NCBI GenBank assembly: GCA_016705955.1
Contig: JADJKO010000002.1
Span: forward strand, 682,001-746,000
Direction: 5' to 3'
From: Flavobacteriales bacterium
GTDB taxonomy: Bacteria; Bacteroidota; Bacteroidia; Flavobacteriales_F; PHOS-HE28
Length of the DNA stretch: 64,000 nucleotides
Made by a program: the position numbers and the translations under genes. A model generated the notes under the pieces. It saw only the letters and a program-made list of their open reading frames with translations, did no database searches and had not been told where the DNA came from. Of this stretch, positions 27,056 to 36,420 are shown piece after piece; the first letter of the stretch is position 1; each line of letters starts with the position of its first letter.

Positions 27056-27700
27056 ATGAAAAAGGTATGGTATATAGTAAAGCTTGGTATCGATCGTATC
27101 ACCTCAACGACCTTGGTGGAAAAAGGGCGGAACATTGTAGCCATGATGATCGGTAACCCGGCCTTCTTGGCTCCGAACCCGTTACCGAATCCGTCCCTCG
27201 AGGACTTCGATACGGCACTGGACAAATTGGACACGGCCAACCAAGCGTACGCGTTCAACAGGGGTAAGGTGGAGAAGGATGCACGGGACCTGGCCTTTTC
27301 GGAAATGAAGGAGATGTTCCACAACATGGGCGGTTATGTGCAGTTGGCAAGTGGCGGCAAGAAGGAGGTCATCATCAGTGCCGGCCTGGATGTGCAGAAG
27401 TCGCCCACGCCGGTCGGTATCCCGTCGGTCCCCGGTGATGTGCGTGCGGCTTCCACCAAGGTGCATGGGCAGATCATCGCCCGCTGGAAGGCGAGCAAGG
27501 GTCACCGCTTCTACAAGCTGTTCCGCACCGAGGGCGACCCCAGCTTGGAGACCGGTTGGGTGCTGGTTGCCGAAACGGGCAAGAACCGCTTCGTGGACAA
27601 CGGCCTGGAACGCTTCAAGACGTACAGCTACCGGGTGGTGGCCATCGGCACCATCGGCAACAGCATCCCGAGTGATGCGGCCAGTGCCACGGCGGCCTGA
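27056..27700 (+). CDS. Fibronectin type III domain protein of unknown role
   Basis: 214 aa from ATG 27056, chosen because AGGGGAG stands at the right distance and MKKVWYIVKLGID begins the conserved part. The first 120 residues are helical (SLEDFDTALDKLDTANQAYAF...). The last 90 form an FN3 fold (GHRFYKLFRTEGDPS ... GLERFKTYSYRVVAIG). No signal peptide is visible. Short Bacteroidota proteins with this layout recur near repeats, but their function is not known. A strong hairpin follows the stop. Confidence 0.85.
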   Translation: MKKVWYIVKLGIDRITSTTLVEKGRNIVAMMIGNPAFLAPNPLPNPSLEDFDTALDKLDTANQAYAFNRGKVEKDARDLAFSEMKEMFHNMGGYVQLASGGKKEVIISAGLDVQKSPTPVGIPSVPGDVRAASTKVHGQIIARWKASKGHRFYKLFRTEGDPSLETGWVLVAETGKNRFVDNGLERFKTYSYRVVAIGTIGNSIPSDAASATAA

Positions 27701-27715
27701 GGACTACTGAGGACA

Positions 27716-27753
27716 AAGACCCCGGGTCCGCCGAACGGCGGATCCGGGGTCTT
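27716..27753 (+). terminator. Hairpin after the FN3 gene
   Basis: A stem of about 17 bp (AAGACCCCGGGTCCGCC / GGCGGATCCGGGGTCTT) with a GAAC loop lies 16 bp after the stop. The T-run is short. A similar GGATCCGGGGTCTTGTC word recurs at 29047-29063, the far end of the repeat block, so the hairpin arm flanks the repeats on both sides. Confidence 0.6.
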
Positions 27754-27789
27754 GTCGTTCGTGGCCACACGCGAACGAAGGGTGAGGAA

Positions 27790-29063
27790 ACTACCGAAGA
27801 AGAACCACAGAAAGAGGTAACCACAGAAATAGAGAACCACAGAAAGAGGTAACCGCAGAGGGGCAGAGAGCGCTGAGCGAGCAGGATCGGCAATTGCATT
27901 CTCAGCGCCCTCTGCCCCTCTGCGGTTCATGCATTCATCCGCGTTCCATCGCGTTCCGTCCTCGCGGCATTTCCCCCAGCCCCCTGCTCTTTTCTTCTTC
28001 GCGCCTTTGCGCCTTCGCGGCCAAATTCCGCTCCGCGTTCGGAATTCATCCCGACGAAGGAGGGACCCCTCTGCGCTCTCTGTCCCTCTGCGGTTCAATG
28101 CATTCATCCGCGCCCATCCGCTCTTTCCGCGTCATCCGCGTTCCATCGCATTCCTCCGCGCCCGGAGCCTGTACCGAGGCTCTGCGAGGTGCCCCTCTGC
28201 GGTTCATGCATTCATCCGCGTTCCATCGCGTTCCGTCCTCGCGGCATTTCCCCCAGCCCCCTGCTCTTTTCTTCTTCGCGCCTTTGCGCCTTCGCGGCCA
28301 AATTCCGCTCCGCGTTCGGAATTCATCCCGACGAAGGAGGGACCCCTCTGCGCTCTCTGTCCCTCTGCTGTTAATGCATTCATCCGCGCCCATCCGCTCT
28401 TTCCGCGTCATCCGCGTTCCATCGCATTCCTCCGCGCCCGGAGCCTGTACCGAGGCTCTGCGAGGTGCCCCTCTGCGGTTCATGCATTCATCCGCGTTCC
28501 ATCGCGTTCCGTCCTCGCGGCATTTCCCCCAGCCCCCTGCTCTTTTCTTCTTCGCGCCTTTGCGCCTTCGCGGCCAAATTCCGCTCCGCGTTCGGAATTC
28601 ATCCCGACGAAGGAGGGACCCCTCTGCGCTCTCTGTCCCTCTGCGGTTAATGCATTCATCCGCGCCCATCCGCTCTTTCCGCGTCATCCGCGTTCCATCG
28701 CATTCCTCCGCGCCCGGAGCCTGTACCGAGGCTCTGCGAGGTGCCCCTCTGCGGTTCAATGCATTGCACGCGCCTGCGCGTCCTCGCGGCATTTCCCCCA
28801 GCCACCTGCTCTTTTCTTCTTCGCGCCTTTGCGCCTTCGCGGCCAAATTCCGCTCCGCGTTCGGAATTCATCCCGACGAAGGAGGGACCCCTCTGCGCTC
28901 TCTGCACCTCTGCGGTTCAATGCATTCATCCGCGCCCATCCACTCTTTCCGCGTCATCCGCGTTCCATCGCATTCCTCCGCGCCCGGAGCCTGTACCGAG
29001 GCTCTGCGAGGTGCCCCTCTGCGGTTCAATGCATTCGCGCGGTGGTGGATCCGGGGTCTTGTC
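27790..29063. repeat. Four tandem copies of a 276-bp repeat plus flanking short repeats
   Basis: Copies begin near 27923, 28201, 28477 and 28753 (period 276-278 bp) and end near 29037. Each copy has two modules. Module a contains CTCGCGGCATTTCCCCC, CGCCTTTGCGCCTTCGCGG and CGTTCGGAATTCATCC. Module b contains ATCCGCGCCCATCCGC, CGCGTCATCCGCG and the hairpin GAGCC...GGCTC. Both modules recur at 14.8-15.4 kb and partly at 59.2-59.4 kb. The left flank (27790-27900) is built of ACCACAGAAAGAGGTA words. Long frames on both strands are compositional artefacts. Confidence 0.93.
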
Positions 29064-29171
29064 ATTCAGGTCGGCTGCTCCACCCTTAATGGACAAGAGC
29101 GCCCTTGCGAGCGCCCTTGCCGACTTTCACCAACACGTCCGTCTTTTTCGAGAGCCGGTGGCGGTAGAACG

Positions 29172-29735
29172 TTACTGACCGGGCAGCAGCACCTTGTCGA
29201 TCACGCACACCAAGCCATTGCTGCACGGCACGGTGGCCACCACATTGGCATCGTTGATCATCAGTTTGCCATCCTTCACATGGAAGGTCACGTTGCCGCC
29301 GTTCACCATGCCCATCCGTTGGCCATCACGCAATTGCTCCGGCTTCAGCACGCCCAGGGCCACATGGTATTGCAGGATGTCCTGGAGGGCTTCCTTCTTC
29401 TCCGGCTTCAACAAGCCTTCCACGGTGCCAGCTGGCAGGGCAGCAAAGGCCGCGTTCGTCGGTGCGTACACGGTGAAGGGACCGGCGTTGCTCAGTGCGT
29501 CCACCAGGTCGGCGGCCTTCACGGCAGCCACCAGTGTGGTGTGGTCCGGTGATGCCACGGCCACGCCCACCACGTTCTTCTGGGATTGGTCGTCCTGCAC
29601 GGTGGATTGCCCACCACCGGGAGCGTTCGCGGGGGTTGCGGCTGTTTCTTCAGCAGGAGCACCGCCGCCGCAGGCGATCAGTGCGAAGGAAGCGATCAGG
29701 GCCATGGGCCCGTGGAACGAGGGTTTGGTGTTCAT
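29172..29735 (-). CDS. Fasciclin-domain lipoprotein
   Basis: 187 aa. Lipobox FALIAC at residue about 22, followed by a Gly/Ala/Thr linker. The FAS1 fold spans residues about 60-185 (LVDALSNAGPFTVYAPTNAAFAALP ... VIDKVLLPG). Probably anchored to the outer membrane or inner-membrane surface. FAS1 proteins mediate adhesion; a role with the adjacent nos genes is uncertain. A 155-bp gap separates it from nosY. Confidence 0.93.
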   Translation of the reverse strand: MNTKPSFHGPMALIASFALIACGGGAPAEETAATPANAPGGGQSTVQDDQSQKNVVGVAVASPDHTTLVAAVKAADLVDALSNAGPFTVYAPTNAAFAALPAGTVEGLLKPEKKEALQDILQYHVALGVLKPEQLRDGQRMGMVNGGNVTFHVKDGKLMINDANVVATVPCSNGLVCVIDKVLLPGQ

Positions 29736-29890
29736 GATGGTTGTACGTTACGCTGACAAGGTTACACGCTTCGTGACCCTAGGGGATGATATCCGTCAGA
29801 CTCCCCGATGTGTTCCATCAGGCGGCACGTTTCCTCACACCGGCCGAGAGGATGCGCGGTTCCTACGCTCCGCTCTGCCATCCGCTCCGT

Positions 29891-30658
29891 TCATAGATCC
29901 TTGCGCACGAAGGCGCGCACCGCGCCCCACGCGGGCAACACGGTCCACAGCAGCAGCGCGAGGAAGGACACCACCATGCCGCCGAAGCTGCCGAAGAAAT
30001 GTTGGTACACCGCGCCGGTGTAACCGAGCAACGCGGCGAGATCGATCTTCAGCATGATGAGGATGCGCGAGAGGTCGATGGGATTCAATGCGGCCAACGG
30101 AACGATCACGGGTTCGATGGGGTATTCACTGAAGGTGAAGAGCAGCCACAGCAAAAGGGAGTCGTACACGAGGACCATCAGCACCCAGGTCACCAGACCC
30201 ACGCCCACGGCTTTCGCGCGGTCGCGTTGCCGCACCGCGATGGATATGCCCAGTGCACAGAAGACCGCGGTCAATGCGGTACCGGTGAGGAGCAGGGTCC
30301 AGCCAATGGCATTGGAGGTCCATGCGATCACCGGTAGGCCCACCCCGAAGAGGAAGGACACCACCAGCGCGGTGGTGATGGCGAGGAACTGTGCGCGCAG
30401 GATCGCCTGCCGACGTAAGGGTTGCACGGCGAGCAGCACGGTGAATTCGTACTGGTTGTAGAAGTAGATGATGGTGAAGACCAACGCGAGCAGCGGTGTG
30501 AGCGCGAGCACCACTTGCGTGAGGCTGATGAGCGCCTTGGTGTCATCGCCCTCCAATAGGAAGAGGCCGAGGGAGACCAACAGGAGCAGGAAGGCGTAGC
30601 CGAGCGCGAAACGATTGCGCGCCAGATCCAGCAGGGTGTACTTATAGACCTTCCACAT
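29891..30658 (-). CDS. nosY: NosY-type ABC permease
   Basis: 255 aa, six membrane helices. It partners NosF and NosD in copper-site (CuZ) maturation of nitrous-oxide reductase. The start lies within the last 17 bp of nosF. LARNRFALGYAFLLLLVSLG and the terminal LPAWGAVRAFVRKDL are typical of NosY/ABC-2 permeases. Confidence 0.9.
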   Translation of the reverse strand: MWKVYKYTLLDLARNRFALGYAFLLLLVSLGLFLLEGDDTKALISLTQVVLALTPLLALVFTIIYFYNQYEFTVLLAVQPLRRQAILRAQFLAITTALVVSFLFGVGLPVIAWTSNAIGWTLLLTGTALTAVFCALGISIAVRQRDRAKAVGVGLVTWVLMVLVYDSLLLWLLFTFSEYPIEPVIVPLAALNPIDLSRILIMLKIDLAALLGYTGAVYQHFFGSFGGMVVSFLALLLWTVLPAWGAVRAFVRKDL

Positions 30659-31379
30659 GCACGGGGCTGAGTTGGGCGAGGTACTTGGGCAGGGCGATGG
30701 AGAGCACGCTTTCCCCGGTCACCTCGGTGATGGTCTCGGGCGGAAGCGCGAAACGCAGAAGGCCATCCTGCAAATAGGCCACGCGATCGCCGAGGCGCTG
30801 CACTTCCTCCATGATGTGGGAGGTGATGAGTACCGTGGCACCGTTGCGCCGTGCGTGCAATACGGCTTCCAACAAGGTCCCTGCGCTGATGGGGTCGAGG
30901 CCCGCAGTGGGTTCGTCCAGCACAAGGATGTTCGGTCGGTAGCGGAAGGCAAGTACCGCGCTCACTTTTTGTCGCATGCCACCGCTCAGGTTGCTGATGC
31001 GTTTGTCCAATAGGGCGTCCACACCCAACGATGCGATCAGCCGGTCGTCGGTGGATCCGCTGCGCGCACCACGGATGTCGTTCATCATGCGCAGGAGTTG
31101 TTCCACGGTGAGTTCCTTGGGGAACTCCGCGAGTTGCGGCATGTAGCCGATGGCCGCGCGATAGGAGGGGTCCGTGCCGATCACGGTCCCGTTCACCGCG
31201 ATGGAACCTTCGGTGGATCGGACCAGGCCGAGCAAACATTTGATCAGCGTGGTCTTGCCCGATCCGTTGGGTCCGATCACCATCACCACTTCACCTTCAG
31301 CAAAGGCCGCGCTCACGCCACGCAAGGCCCATTGCTTGCCATAGCGCTTGCCAAGGTTCTGGAATGCGATCCTGTTCAT
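30642..31379 (-). CDS. nosF: NosF ABC ATPase
   Basis: 245 aa from ATG 31379, which overlaps the nosD stop (ATGA). Walker A GPNGSGKTT, signature LSGGMRQK, Walker B NILVLDEPTAGLDP, switch His in TSHIMEE. Energises the NosDFY complex that serves assembly of the NosZ copper centre. Confidence 0.94.
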   Translation of the reverse strand: MNRIAFQNLGKRYGKQWALRGVSAAFAEGEVVMVIGPNGSGKTTLIKCLLGLVRSTEGSIAVNGTVIGTDPSYRAAIGYMPQLAEFPKELTVEQLLRMMNDIRGARSGSTDDRLIASLGVDALLDKRISNLSGGMRQKVSAVLAFRYRPNILVLDEPTAGLDPISAGTLLEAVLHARRNGATVLITSHIMEEVQRLGDRVAYLQDGLLRFALPPETITEVTGESVLSIALPKYLAQLSPVHVEGL

Positions 31380-32650
31380 GGTGCCGTGCGGCCCTTGGTG
31401 TTCATGGTGGTAGGGGTTCCCGGGGTCGGTGGTCGCATCAACGGTGCGCGATCCTCCAAGGTGGCCGGCGTCAAGGTGGGGATCAGGCGTTCGCTCTGGT
31501 CCAGCAGGTTCACCATCAAACTGCGCGAGAGCACCATGGCGTAGGGCATGCGCTCGGTCACCAGGGCGAAGACGCTCAACGGACGGAAGGGCACGTCGCC
31601 CACGCCATCGCGGTCCAGGTCGTAGCCGCGGTAGCGGTCCCAATAGTTGTGTTGCAAGGTGCTCAACACCAGGTCCCCGTTGGTGGTCATGTCGAAGGTG
31701 TTCCCGGTGAAAACGTTGCCCTCGTAATGGGCAGCAGTGCTGTTGGCGAATACGCGTACGGCCCAGCCGTTGGCCTCGAAGCGGTTGTCTCGGATATCCG
31801 CGCGGTTGCACCCGTCCACCAGCAGGCCCACGGTGTTGTCGGTGAAGAGGTTCCGTTCGATGTGCGCGTCGTTGATCTCCTTCAGGAGCAATCCGTAGGC
31901 GCTGGCGCCGCGGTTGCGTTCGAACCGGTTGTCGGTCATGGTCACGTCGCGCGTGAACATCACCGCCACCCCGGCGCCGTTGTCATGGAAGAGGTTGTGC
32001 GTGTAGCTATCGCGATGGCTGAACATGAAGTGCAGGCCGTAGCGGGAGTTGTATGCGCTCGTGTTGTGGTCCACATGCGAATCGGTGACGAACTCCAGGT
32101 AGATGCCATCGCGGTGGTGGATCGCGGTGTTGCGTAGGATGTACACATGGTTGCACTTCCAGAGGTGGATGCCGTTCGCGCGGCGCGTCTCGGACACGGC
32201 CTCATCGCCTATCACTTCGTTGTCCGCGATGGTGGCGCGCGCCACGTTGCTGAGGTGGATCCCGAAGAAGCAATGCAGGATGCGGTTGCCGGTGATCGCG
32301 ATGTCCGTGACGCCGATGCACTTGATCGCGGCGTTGTCGTTCATGTCGCTCACCCGCGTGCCGCGGATCACGAAGCCGGAGATCGTCACGTGCGATGCAT
32401 TCACCACGATGACCTCCCCGGTGCCACCGCCATCGATCACCGGCCAGCCTTCACCCAGCAGCACCACCGGACGTTGGACGGTGAGCGCGCCTTCCCGATA
32501 GGTGCCTTTGAGCACGCGAATGGTATCGCATTCCATCGTGATGGCGAGGGCCTCGGTGATGGAAGTGCCGCCGGGCCGTACGGTGCATACACGCGCACCC
32601 ACCAGCAAGCAGCACATCGCCAAGAGGGTGGAAGCGAACGTGCGGCGCAT
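31376..32650 (-). CDS. nosD: NosD periplasmic copper-maturation protein
   Basis: 424 aa, N-terminal signal, then a right-handed beta-helix of repeated NN/DN-type turns (GIHLWKCNHVYILRNTAIHH, GIYLEFVTDSHVDHN), and the NosD-specific end YWDRYRGYDLDRDGVGDVPFRP. It moves copper to NosZ with NosL and NosFY. The C-terminal extension is Pro/Thr rich. Confidence 0.94.
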   Translation of the reverse strand: MRRTFASTLLAMCCLLVGARVCTVRPGGTSITEALAITMECDTIRVLKGTYREGALTVQRPVVLLGEGWPVIDGGGTGEVIVVNASHVTISGFVIRGTRVSDMNDNAAIKCIGVTDIAITGNRILHCFFGIHLSNVARATIADNEVIGDEAVSETRRANGIHLWKCNHVYILRNTAIHHRDGIYLEFVTDSHVDHNTSAYNSRYGLHFMFSHRDSYTHNLFHDNGAGVAVMFTRDVTMTDNRFERNRGASAYGLLLKEINDAHIERNLFTDNTVGLLVDGCNRADIRDNRFEANGWAVRVFANSTAAHYEGNVFTGNTFDMTTNGDLVLSTLQHNYWDRYRGYDLDRDGVGDVPFRPLSVFALVTERMPYAMVLSRSLMVNLLDQSERLIPTLTPATLEDRAPLMRPPTPGTPTTMNTKGRTAP

Positions 32651-32653
32651 GGA

Positions 32654-33718
32654 TCAGGTATCGGTGAGCAGGGTGCGTACAGCGGGCCAGTCGAGCACGT
32701 CTCCGGGATGTGTGCCGGCGGTGGTGCTGCGGTCCGCTTCCGAAGAGAAGGCGGCCACGTTGCCGTTCATCGGGCTGCGCAGGGTGGGGGCGTGGAGGTA
32801 GAATGCGGAGGTGGCATCGATGAGCGTTCCCGGATGGGCGTGATCGCTCACCCACCAACCGGCCACCTGCTCTTCCGCGATGGCACCATCGGCCACGTGC
32901 TGCACCATGCACTCGGGTGAATCGAACGTGTAGGTGCGTCCTTGCTTGGTCACGATCGCCGAGGCGAACTGCGGGTCCATCACGTTCATGCGACAGAAGG
33001 CGCACTCCGCCTTTCCGAGATCGATGACGGGTGGCCCGTTGGTGCCGCAGGATGAAACAGTGAACAGCAAGGCGATACCGGCCATGGTGGCGGCGAGTTC
33101 ATTGGGAAGCGGCCGGTGCGGCGTGCCCTCGGCCGGTTCCTTCTTCGGCCAGCGCCACTCGAAGAACCAGATGATGCAGGCGACGGAGACCACCGCAAAG
33201 AGGATCCATCCGCCGGTGTCGGGCAAGGACCACGCATCGAAATTCAACAGTTTCTTGTGCCCGAAGAGCGGCGGCTGATAGACCATGCCCTCCACCTTGA
33301 TCGCCGCGTGCGGGTCCAGGTCGTGCCCGTACCGGTAGCCCCATGCGTACATGTCCCACATGGCCCAGATCACGTACGCGAAGAGCGCCATGGTCCAGCT
33401 GAAGATGGCGCCGCGCCGACCGATCGCCGCGGCGATGAGCCCCCAACCGATCAGGAGGTAGAAGGCGTACCGCATGATCTCGAATTCCGGGAACATCTCG
33501 TCCTCGATCGTCGCCATGCCGATGTAGTGGTTCAGGCCGTTGATCTTCTCCACATCGCCGGTGAAGCGGTCATGGAAGATCTGTAGCGCGAGGCCTTCGG
33601 GGTATTGCGGTGCGGCGAGGTCGATGCGCCAAATGGGTGTCACCAGCAGCAAGCCGAGGGACAGCGCGGCAATGGCGATGATGATCCGGGAGATCGGTCG
33701 TGGCTTGTGTAAGATCAT
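32654..33718 (-). CDS. nosL: NosL fused to a membrane domain
   Basis: 354 aa. The first 230 residues form a multi-span membrane part (IIIAIAALSLGLLLVTPIWRID; IMRYAFYLLIGWGLIAAA; WTMALFAYVIWAMWDMY; GWILFAVVSVACIIWFF). The last hydrophobic segment ends like a lipobox (FTVSSC). The rest is NosL, with the Cu(I)-site motif CAFCRMNVMDPQFAS. NosL is normally a separate lipoprotein that gives copper to NosD. The frame is continuous with no break, so this is a genuine fusion or an unusually close pair. It starts 82 bp after nosZ. Confidence 0.88.
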   Translation of the reverse strand: MILHKPRPISRIIIAIAALSLGLLLVTPIWRIDLAAPQYPEGLALQIFHDRFTGDVEKINGLNHYIGMATIEDEMFPEFEIMRYAFYLLIGWGLIAAAIGRRGAIFSWTMALFAYVIWAMWDMYAWGYRYGHDLDPHAAIKVEGMVYQPPLFGHKKLLNFDAWSLPDTGGWILFAVVSVACIIWFFEWRWPKKEPAEGTPHRPLPNELAATMAGIALLFTVSSCGTNGPPVIDLGKAECAFCRMNVMDPQFASAIVTKQGRTYTFDSPECMVQHVADGAIAEEQVAGWWVSDHAHPGTLIDATSAFYLHAPTLRSPMNGNVAAFSSEADRSTTAGTHPGDVLDWPAVRTLLTDT

Positions 33719-33740
33719 GGCGGGTACCTATTAGAGCGAA

Positions 33741-33772
33741 AAGCACCGGTGCGCATGATCACACCGGTGCTT
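33741..33772 (-). terminator. Hairpin between nosZ and nosL
   Basis: Arms AAGCACCGGTG and CACCGGTGCTT form a stem of about 12 bp, followed on the minus strand by TTTTCGCTC. It may attenuate read-through, so nosZ mRNA would exceed that of the accessory genes. Confidence 0.6.
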
Positions 33773-33799
33773 CCCTTTTTGGTTATTTGTTCCGTTGGA

Positions 33800-35797
33800 T
33801 CACGATCCGGCGTCGAACGATCGGGTCTCAGCCGTCAGCTTCACATTGCTTCCTGCTGGTGATACGCGGACGTAGCCTTGCATCTCCTGGTGGAGCGCAC
33901 TGCAGAAGTCCGTGCAATAGAAGGGGACGATGCCCACTTGGTCCGGCACCCACTTGAAGGTGGCTGTTTCACCGGGCATGATCAGCAACTCGGCGTTGCG
34001 TGCGCCCTTGATGGCGAATCCGTGCGGCACATCCCAATCCTGCTCCAGGTTCGTGACGTGGAAGTACACCACATCGCCGATGCGGATGCCTTCGATGTTG
34101 TCGGGGGTGAGGTGCGAACGGATCGTGGTCATCTTGATGTGGACCTCATTTCCTTTCCGCTCGATACCGGTCTCCTTTTCACCCCTGGACACGTACGGGT
34201 GCATGTTCTTGTTGATGTCGAAGAACTTCACCTCGCGCGGACGAACAAGGTCCGCAGGGATGGACTGCGCATAGTGCGGTTCACCGATCGTGGGGAAGTC
34301 CAGCAGCAATTCCATCTTGTCACCATCGATGCTGTAGAGCTGGGCACTCTGTGCGAGTTCGGGACCTGTGGGCAGGAAGCGGTCCTTGGTGATCTTGTTG
34401 TATGCGACCACATACTTGCCCCAAGGTGCCTTGCTGTCACCGCCTGGTATGCTCAGGTGGCCGATGCTGTAGTAGGTCGGTACGCGGTCCAGCACTTCCA
34501 GCCGCTCAATGTTCCACTTCACGATCTCGCTGCTCACGAACATGGAGGTGTAAGCGTTGCCCTTCCCATCGAACTCGGTGTGCAAGGGGCCGAGGCCGGG
34601 CTTCTTCACCTCGCCGTGCAGCACGCTTTCGTACTTCAATACGGGCACGCCCATGAAGTCGCCTTCCAGATCATTGGCGGCGATGGCCTTCTGGATCTTC
34701 TCGAAATCGAAGACCGGGATCAGCGCGGCGAGCTTACCACTGCCCACGATGTAGCGGCCCGTGGGATCCACATCACAACCGTGCGGCGATTTCGGGCAGG
34801 GCATGAAGTAGATGAGGTCCTTCAACTCGCGCGGATCCAGTTGCAGCACTTCCTCCAGTACGGTGCTCTCGGCCGTGTGCGTCTCCTCGTTGTACCAGTT
34901 GCTGTAGTACTTCGCGGGTACCTTCTTGCCCTTGCCCTCTTTCGCGTACTGTTCGGCCTTCTTCCAGTTCAGCGCCATCACGTAGTCCTTGTCGTGTTGG
35001 CTCGCGTTCACCTCCAACAAGCTGAACGCTTGTTCGCTGTTGTAGCAGCTGAAGAAGAACCAACCTTCGCTCGGTCCTTTGCCGGCGTGGCTCAGATCGA
35101 AGTTCATTCCCGGTGTGATGATCTGGAAGGCGATGGACATCTTGCCGCTCTCCGGATCCGGGTGGATGAAGCTCACCGTGCCCTTGAAGTTCTCGCGGTA
35201 GCTCTCGATCGGCACGTCGCGCTGCGCGTCCGTACCCATGGGGATGCTGAAGCGCGTTCCGCTCACCACGTATTCGCTGTTGCCCGTGGTGAAGGGGGAA
35301 CTGTGGTTGCCCGCGCAGTTGGGGATCTCGATGATGCTCTTGGTGCGGAAGGTTCCGAGATCGATCAAGGCGATACGAGGGGTGTTGTTCCCGTTGATGA
35401 AGCACCACTTGCCGTCGGGGACGCCATCGGTCTGCGACAGTTCCGGGTGGTGGCTGTCATCCCAAGGGATGAAACCGTGCGTGGTCATCAGCATCGGCTT
35501 GGTCTCCTCGCTGAATCCATAGCCGCTTTGCGGATCCTCGCTGAACACGGGGATGTTACGCAGCATGCGGCCGCTTGGGATGCCATACACACTCAGCTGC
35601 CCGCTGAAACCGCCGCTCACGAAGTTGTAGAACTCATCGTAGGAGCCGGGCTTCACATAGGTCTTCGCTGCTGCATCACCTTTCACAGCGCTTGCTTGCG
35701 AGGTATTGGGCCTGCATCCCTGTAGCGTATTGAAGAAGAGGAACAGGCCGATGGCTCCTCCGAGCACCAGCGCTGTGGACAACAGTGGGCGTTTCAT
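33800..35797 (-). CDS. nosZ: Nitrous-oxide reductase NosZ (clade II, Sec-type)
   Basis: 665 aa from ATG 35797; the longer frame upstream lacks a start context. The N-terminus is a Sec-type lipoprotein-like signal (LFLFFNTLQGC), not a Tat signal, as in clade II (atypical) NosZ. The seven-bladed propeller holds the CuZ His set (HGFIPWDDSHH, AGNHSSP, SPHGCDVDPT). The C-terminal CuA domain has FYCTDFCSALHQEMQGY. It reduces N2O to N2 outside the inner membrane. A monohaem cytochrome gene precedes it by 25 bp. Confidence 0.97.
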   Translation of the reverse strand: MKRPLLSTALVLGGAIGLFLFFNTLQGCRPNTSQASAVKGDAAAKTYVKPGSYDEFYNFVSGGFSGQLSVYGIPSGRMLRNIPVFSEDPQSGYGFSEETKPMLMTTHGFIPWDDSHHPELSQTDGVPDGKWCFINGNNTPRIALIDLGTFRTKSIIEIPNCAGNHSSPFTTGNSEYVVSGTRFSIPMGTDAQRDVPIESYRENFKGTVSFIHPDPESGKMSIAFQIITPGMNFDLSHAGKGPSEGWFFFSCYNSEQAFSLLEVNASQHDKDYVMALNWKKAEQYAKEGKGKKVPAKYYSNWYNEETHTAESTVLEEVLQLDPRELKDLIYFMPCPKSPHGCDVDPTGRYIVGSGKLAALIPVFDFEKIQKAIAANDLEGDFMGVPVLKYESVLHGEVKKPGLGPLHTEFDGKGNAYTSMFVSSEIVKWNIERLEVLDRVPTYYSIGHLSIPGGDSKAPWGKYVVAYNKITKDRFLPTGPELAQSAQLYSIDGDKMELLLDFPTIGEPHYAQSIPADLVRPREVKFFDINKNMHPYVSRGEKETGIERKGNEVHIKMTTIRSHLTPDNIEGIRIGDVVYFHVTNLEQDWDVPHGFAIKGARNAELLIMPGETATFKWVPDQVGIVPFYCTDFCSALHQEMQGYVRVSPAGSNVKLTAETRSFDAGS

Positions 35798-35822
35798 GGT
35801 TTGGGTTGGTTCGTGGATCGGT

Positions 35823-36287
35823 TCAAAGGGTGCGCATGAATTCGAGCAACTCGCGGGCCTCGTCCTTGGTGAGGTTCTGGTTCGGCATCCGCACAAGGCA
35901 TTCCTCCAGCAGTTTCTGTGCTTCGGGATCATCGGCGAGCATCACATCAACGTTCATGATCATGTTCATGATCCAAGCGGGTTCGCGGCGCGTGGTAAGT
36001 CCCTTCCAACCCGGACCGACCACCCGATTCCCACCCCGGCTATGGCAGGCTTGGCATTTCACGTCGTAGGTCGTTTCACCCTTGGCCGCCATGTCCTTGT
36101 TGATGTCACCCAAGGTCAGGTCCGCCGCTGTGATCAAGCCGGGTTTCGCTGTCGCATTTCCGGAAGATGCGTCCGGCGTACCTTCCTGCGTAGCGGATGG
36201 GTTCGCAGGAGCACCCCCTCCGCATGCGGCCAGCGTGGTCAATGCAACGAAAAGGGTTGTGGTGATCGGCCAGCGTGAAGTCTTCAT
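35823..36287 (-). CDS. Lipoprotein monohaem cytochrome c
   Basis: 154 aa, lipobox LAAC at residue about 21, Gly/Ala/Ser linker, haem motif CQACH, axial Met probably in RMPNQNLT. It opens the nos operon and is the likely electron donor to NosZ. The 133-bp gap to the divergent membrane gene should hold both promoters; a TGACAAATTTGAT word near 36309 is loosely Fnr/Crp-like but too imperfect to call. Confidence 0.9.
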   Translation of the reverse strand: MKTSRWPITTTLFVALTTLAACGGGAPANPSATQEGTPDASSGNATAKPGLITAADLTLGDINKDMAAKGETTYDVKCQACHSRGGNRVVGPGWKGLTTRREPAWIMNMIMNVDVMLADDPEAQKLLEECLVRMPNQNLTKDEARELLEFMRTL

Positions 36288-36420
36288 GGGTAAGGTTTGT
36301 TATTGGTGTGACAAATTTGATGGTGTGATCCGGGTGGGGCTATGACCTTCATCATCGGATCGATCGAGCAATGTTAGCTTTCGCGCCATTTTTCACCAAC
36401 GTGTACTATCCGATCAAGAT

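Noticed and set aside
27894..29552. Long frames over the 276-bp repeats on both strands
   Set aside because: They repeat with the DNA unit, lack start signals, and one continues antisense into the fasciclin gene.
33878..35725. 615-codon plus-strand frame
   Set aside because: Exactly antisense to nosZ, whose domains and residues are clear; shadow of high-GC codon use.
36300..36330. Fnr/Crp-like site before the nos operon
   Set aside because: TGACAAATTTGAT only loosely fits the palindrome and spacing; not enough to call.
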